This document shows, one piece after another, positions 60,760 to 64,000 of a DNA stretch of 64,000 nucleotides. The DNA lies in contig NZ_JAEIOJ010000011.1 of NCBI RefSeq assembly GCF_016464305.1, forward strand, positions 105,130-169,129, read 5' to 3'. This stretch comes from Umezawaea beigongshangensis. GTDB taxonomy: Bacteria > Actinomycetota > Actinomycetes > Mycobacteriales > Pseudonocardiaceae. Under the pieces are notes generated by a model. The model made no database searches, was not told the origin of the DNA, and worked only from the letters and a program-made list of their open reading frames with translations. Every line of letters begins with the position of its first letter. The first letter of the stretch is position 1. The position numbers and the translations under genes are program-made.

Positions 60760-60905
60760 GCCCCGGCGGACAGGCCCGATCCGCCTCGCCGACGAGATCG
60801 CCGTGGTGTCCGAGGAGACCGACTACATCGGCGACTCCACCCGCAGCGAGATCGCCTTCGCCGAGGCCCACGGCAAGCCCGTGCGCATCCTCCGCGTCCC
60901 GTCTG
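60760..60905 (+). pseudogene. Nucleoside 2-deoxyribosyltransferase-like fragment
   Basis: The frame reads IRLADEIAVVSEETDYIGDS, TRSEIAFAEAHGKPVRILRV, matching the C-terminal half of DUF4406/nucleoside 2-deoxyribosyltransferase-like proteins (ADxVxVVxxxGYIGxSTRxEIxYAxxxGKPV). No N-terminal half. Confidence 0.55.
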
Positions 60906-61528
60906 GGGGCGCATCACCCACCCCGACCGGCGGGCGGACCGAGTACCTGTGCCGCAGCTGCTACCGCCCGCGACGCTCTTCGGTGAGGACGAGGGAGGCA
61001 AGCGATGACCGCCCTGGTCCCGGCGGTGCGGCGTCATCCGCATCGGCGGCCAAGGCGATCTGCGGCTCGACACCAGCTGCACCACCGCCGACACCGGTGC
61101 GGTGAGGTCAGGCCCATCGTCAGGTGACCGGCCGTGCTCCGATCGCGCGCCGGTCGTGCCGTTGCGCGTCGTCGCAGCGCCGACCCGGCCAGGCGCTCCC
61201 CGTCCTCGCGCCTCGGAAGGCGCAGTGCGCGTTCCTGCTGGGCGACCGGGCGGGGTGTTCGCCGTCGCCGGGTCCTGATGCTTCCTTCGTGCGTGGTGGT
61301 GCCCGACGTTCCCTTCCCTCAACCTGTCCGCTGAGCCACGTCCGGACTTCGTCCTGGCCTGCGATCACCAGGGACTGTTCGTCGAAGCCAACCTGCGCAT
61401 TGCGGCAGACTGCTGTCCGTGGATGTACCGATCGCATATGACAAATGACGTGGATCTGGCTGGTCGGAGCCGTAGCGCTCATCGGAGGATCGCGATAGCG
61501 TCAGTACTTGCGAAGGGGGTGGCCGTAG
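60906..61528. other. Gap upstream of the membrane protein
   Basis: No convincing gene. A tiny frame 61445-61498 encodes MTWIWLVGAVALIGGSR, a hydrophobic start-like peptide that may be a remnant or leader. The base composition falls from about 61.4 kb towards the membrane protein gene. Confidence 0.4.
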
Positions 61529-62359
61529 TTGATCGTCGTGTTGTCCGCGCAAGCACCGCCTAACCTGCCTGCGGTAGCTGCGCTCTATTCGCAACTTGCG
61601 GGTGTGCTTGCAGGGTTTGGTTTCGCAGGTCTGATCGCACTGATCGCTGCTCAATTGACGACCAATCACGCAGGGAGAACGTTGGAAAGTGGCGCTCCTT
61701 TGCTGGCTGCTTTCCTGGCGCTTGCCGTGTCGAGCTTGAACTACGCTATCGTCGCGGGTGAGACCGCTGGAACTGCGCGAGTGGCCGCACTGCAGACGAC
61801 GTCCGGTCTGGGATTCAGCGTTGCCGGTTTGATGTTGCTGTACTCGATTCTCGTCCTTGTTCGCGGCCTGGCCAGCGATGTACCAAGGAACAGGGCGACC
61901 AGTCATGCGATGGCCAACCTGGTCAGAACGGTGATCGTGCTAGCCGTGTCGCCGCTCATCGTTCTCTTGATGTGGAGCGGAGTGCGCGACCATGCCATTC
62001 AAAAATATGGTGTTGACGCAGGTTTCGTCGGCCTCGACTGGATATCCATGTCGATCCTTCTGGTTACATGGGCGACAGGGGGGATCTTCGCCGTCAGGCT
62101 CTACGGCAAGCCTCAGCACCACCTCCGTGTCACGCGCTTTATCTCTATTGCTGCCGCATGCCTCTCATCGGCCTCACTCCTGGTTGCGACTGCGCTCATA
62201 AGCTTCACCGACACCTCCACGCCCATTCCTGATCTGCTGCCGGCAGTCGCAATTGTCACGGTCGGCATGTTTGCCGTCTTGGTGTCGTACTCGGCCAGCA
62301 GATTCTACATCCCGGCCAGTCGTACCACCTCTACGCATCGCAGAATCGCCGAGAAATGA
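61529..62359 (+). CDS. Multi-pass membrane protein of unknown function
   Basis: 276 residues with about seven or eight hydrophobic helices (LAGVLAGFGFAGLIALIAAQ; GAPLLAAFLALAVSSLNYAI; GFSVAGLMLLYSILVLVRGL; VIVLAVSPLIVLLMWSG; AAACLSSASLLVATALISFT). TTG start after AAGGGGGTGG. Composition is visibly less GC-rich and less codon-biased than nearly all other genes here, suggesting acquisition from elsewhere. No family recognised. Its 3' end touches an IS5 fragment. Confidence 0.75.
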   Translation: MIVVLSAQAPPNLPAVAALYSQLAGVLAGFGFAGLIALIAAQLTTNHAGRTLESGAPLLAAFLALAVSSLNYAIVAGETAGTARVAALQTTSGLGFSVAGLMLLYSILVLVRGLASDVPRNRATSHAMANLVRTVIVLAVSPLIVLLMWSGVRDHAIQKYGVDAGFVGLDWISMSILLVTWATGGIFAVRLYGKPQHHLRVTRFISIAAACLSSASLLVATALISFTDTSTPIPDLLPAVAIVTVGMFAVLVSYSASRFYIPASRTTSTHRRIAEK

Positions 62360-62371
62360 TATTTTCAACCC

Positions 62372-62974
62372 GTGACGGACACGCGTTTTCCGGCATCGAC
62401 ATGGTGGTCCCGGTTGCACGAGCTGCTGCTCGCGGAGTTGCACTCGGCGGGGAGGCTGGACTGGGTCCGCGCGGTGGTCGACACTTCGCACGTGCGGGCC
62501 GCGCGACGCGGCCCACAAGCGGGCCGAGCCCGGTCGACCGCGCCCGACCGGGCTCCGAGCACCACGTCCTGACCGAGGGCGGCGGCATCCCGCTCGCGGT
62601 GCTGCTGACCGGCGGCAACCGCAGGCGACGTCATCGGCCTGGAATCCCTGCTGGACGCGGTGCCGAACGTGCGCGGCAGGCGGGATCGACCCCGCCGACG
62701 CCCGAAGACGGTCTACGCCGACCGCGGCTACGACCACGACAAGTACCGCCGACGCCTGCGCGCCAGGGGAATTACCCCTCGGATCGCCCGTCGCGGCGAA
62801 CCCCACGGCTCCGGCCTGGGCACCGTCCGCTGGGTCGTGGAGCGCACGATCGCCTGGCACCACGGCATGAAACGCCTACGCATCCGCTGGGAACGACGCG
62901 ACGACATGCACGAAGCACTCCTCGACCTCGCCACCTGCATCATCTGCTACCGACACGTCCGACGATTTTGTTAG
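62372..62974 (+). pseudogene. IS5-family transposase, N-truncated and frameshifted
   Basis: WWSRLHELLLAELHSAGRLD, VVDTSHVRAARRG (first Asp); another frame gives GPSPVDRARPGSEHHVLTEG and GIPLAVLLTGGNRR; the third gives LDAVPNVRGRRDRPRRRPKT, VYADRGYDHDKYRR (second Asp) and RWVVERTIAWHHGMKRLRIR (Glu). The N-terminal HTH part is missing; a matching segment (LWEFLPQDRGLGSGTT) is at 10.0 kb. Confidence 0.8.
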
Positions 62975-62996
62975 GACCAGTTAGAGGGCATCTGAT

Positions 62997-63854
62997 CTAC
63001 TTTTGGGTGTGCATATCCGTTTTACGTAGATCGTTTCGCCAGGTTTGGGTGGATTCTCCGGTCAGAACGCGGCTCATTATGTTAGTCATCGCCCAGTGGA
63101 CCATGGTGCGTGAACGTTGCGGCAGGGTCTCGTAGTCGCGAGCGAGGCGGCGGTGCTGCATCAGCCACCCCAGGGTGCGTTCGACCACCCAACGCCTGGG
63201 CAACACGTGAAACCCCGTAGCCGCAATACGTTTGACGACCTCCACGCGGATCCCGGGTGTGGCGCCGTGACGTAGTACCTCGTCCTTGTAACCGCCGTCC
63301 ACCCAGGCCGTGGACACGGTCGGGTGCGCCACAGCCAGGTGGTCCAGGAGTTGCCGACCAGCGGGCGAGTCCTGGACGGAGGGCCCGGTCACGATCACCG
63401 CGAGCAGCAGTCCGAGTACGTCGATGGCGATGTGCCGTTTGCGTCCCTTGATCTTCTTGCCCGCGTCGATGCCCTGGCTGGATTCGTTGACATTGCACGA
63501 GGTTTTCACACTCTGCGAGTCGAGGATCGCCGCCGTCGGCGTGACCATTCGTCCACTTGCGACACGACCCCGGTCTCGCAGCAGATCGTGCAACGCCTCG
63601 GCGGTACCGTCGGCCTCCCACTTGGCGTAGTAGTCGTAGACAGTCTTGTAGGGCGGGAAGTCGTGCGGCAGGTAGGCCCATGCGATCCCCGTCCGGTACA
63701 CGTAGAGGATCGCGTTGACGATTTCCCGTAAGTCGTGCACCCGTGCCGCGGTTCCCGGCCCGCGCCGGGCGGCCCGCCAGGTCGTCAGCATCGGTTCGAT
63801 CAACGCCCACCGGGCATCGGACAGGTCACTGGGGTACGCACGCCGAGAGCTCAC
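62997..63854 (-). CDS. IS5-family transposase, intact
   Basis: 285 residues in one frame: YPSDLSDARWALIEPMLTTW, IVNAILYVYRTGIAWAYLPH, the DDE residues in ILDSQSVKTS, WVDGGYKD and VVERTLGWLMQHRRLARDYE. No frame disruption, so potentially active. Clear flanking inverted repeats could not be set; TGATCTAC and TGATCAAC lie near the two ends. Confidence 0.92.
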   Translation of the reverse strand: MSSRRAYPSDLSDARWALIEPMLTTWRAARRGPGTAARVHDLREIVNAILYVYRTGIAWAYLPHDFPPYKTVYDYYAKWEADGTAEALHDLLRDRGRVASGRMVTPTAAILDSQSVKTSCNVNESSQGIDAGKKIKGRKRHIAIDVLGLLLAVIVTGPSVQDSPAGRQLLDHLAVAHPTVSTAWVDGGYKDEVLRHGATPGIRVEVVKRIAATGFHVLPRRWVVERTLGWLMQHRRLARDYETLPQRSRTMVHWAMTNIMSRVLTGESTQTWRNDLRKTDMHTQK

Positions 63855-63933
63855 AGTTGATCAACTTTAGAGCGGTCGGCAAACCGGACAGATCACCCCA
63901 AACCAAGATCGGATACCTCTCTTACAGCTCGTT

Positions 63934-63999
63934 TCATAATGAGGTTGCTAGCTTGCGGTAGCAGATCAGTACGCAGGCCAGTTGCATCAGTCCGAGGTG
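63934..63999 (-). CDS. Transposase C-terminus, partial at window edge
   Basis: The minus-strand frame entering from the right edge reads HLGLMQLACVLICYRKLATSL and ends at TGA 63934. Such a final helix (LAxxLICYRKL) is typical of IS5-type transposases. The rest lies outside the window. Confidence 0.6.
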   Translation of the reverse strand, partial: HLGLMQLACVLICYRKLATSL

Positions 64000-64000
64000 G

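Noticed and set aside
1..64000. CRISPR arrays, tRNA or rRNA genes
   Set aside because: No regularly spaced repeats, cloverleaf with CCA-type end or rRNA signatures were seen on either strand.

Overview
The window is high-GC DNA with GTG starts, translational overlaps of the GTGA type and many regulator families typical of soil actinomycetes. Protein styles (LGFP repeats, RICIN-tailed secreted hydrolase, Tat substrates, CPBP protease, NB-ARC/TPR regulator) fit a Pseudonocardiaceae-like actinomycete (Saccharothrix/Lentzea/Actinosynnema type). The genus is an inference. The density of broken genes and IS fragments suggests an accessory part of a chromosome arm.

Region 1 (1-9.9 kb) is one catabolic operon on the + strand: a sugar ABC importer (ATPase partial, permease), a secreted RICIN + GH51-like hydrolase, an SMP-30 lactonase, a Gfo/Idh/MocA dehydrogenase, a PfkB (2-keto-3-deoxy sugar acid) kinase, an IclR regulator, a KDPG-type aldolase and a Tat-exported GH43-like beta-propeller protein. 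Read together this is extracellular glycan cutting, import, oxidation to lactone/aldonate, then kinase and aldolase to pyruvate and a triose phosphate. The dehydratase step is not in the window.

Region 2 (10-14.8 kb) holds small regulator/enzyme pairs (NmrA-like/MarR; double-HTH MerR/DUF6194-like) among SDR, IS5 and IS3 remnants.

Region 3 (14.8-29.5 kb) is the most interesting part: a cluster of short-chain dehydrogenases/atypical epimerases, an alpha/beta hydrolase, an old-yellow-enzyme ene-reductase, a medium-chain quinone reductase and two closely related TetR repressors. Four promoters in it have the same layout: a 16-bp TGGGTTG-NN-CAACCCA palindrome on the -35 box and a second copy directly after the -10 box, 33-35 bp downstream, with a 17-bp -35/-10 spacer. 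I propose a local electrophile/quinone-type redox regulon run by the paired TetR proteins. Several members (a patatin, AKR/SDR fragments) are already pseudogenes.

Region 4 (29.5-43.6 kb): a secreted TAP-type alpha/beta hydrolase, a small membrane protein, a zinc alcohol dehydrogenase, a secreted LGFP-NucA/NucB nuclease-like protein, a broken SGNH hydrolase, a TetR with twin operators facing a CPBP protease, conserved hypotheticals, and a second secreted NucA/NucB-type protein separated from its convergent neighbour by a 20-bp-stem terminator.

Region 5 (43.6-54.6 kb): an IS982/IS630/integrase/STAS wreck, a carboxylesterase with a divergent TetR, a MerR regulator facing a DHA2 MFS pump plus flavin monooxygenase plus F420-dependent-type reductase, and an IS5-family element with 22-bp ends.

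Region 6 (54.6-64 kb): transposase and NACHT remnants, a large NB-ARC/TPR protein, degraded phage/plasmid-like genes (Uma2, XF1762 acetyltransferase, nucleoside 2-deoxyribosyltransferase-like), a lower-GC multi-pass membrane protein and three more transposase genes or fragments. No rRNA, tRNA or CRISPR array was seen.
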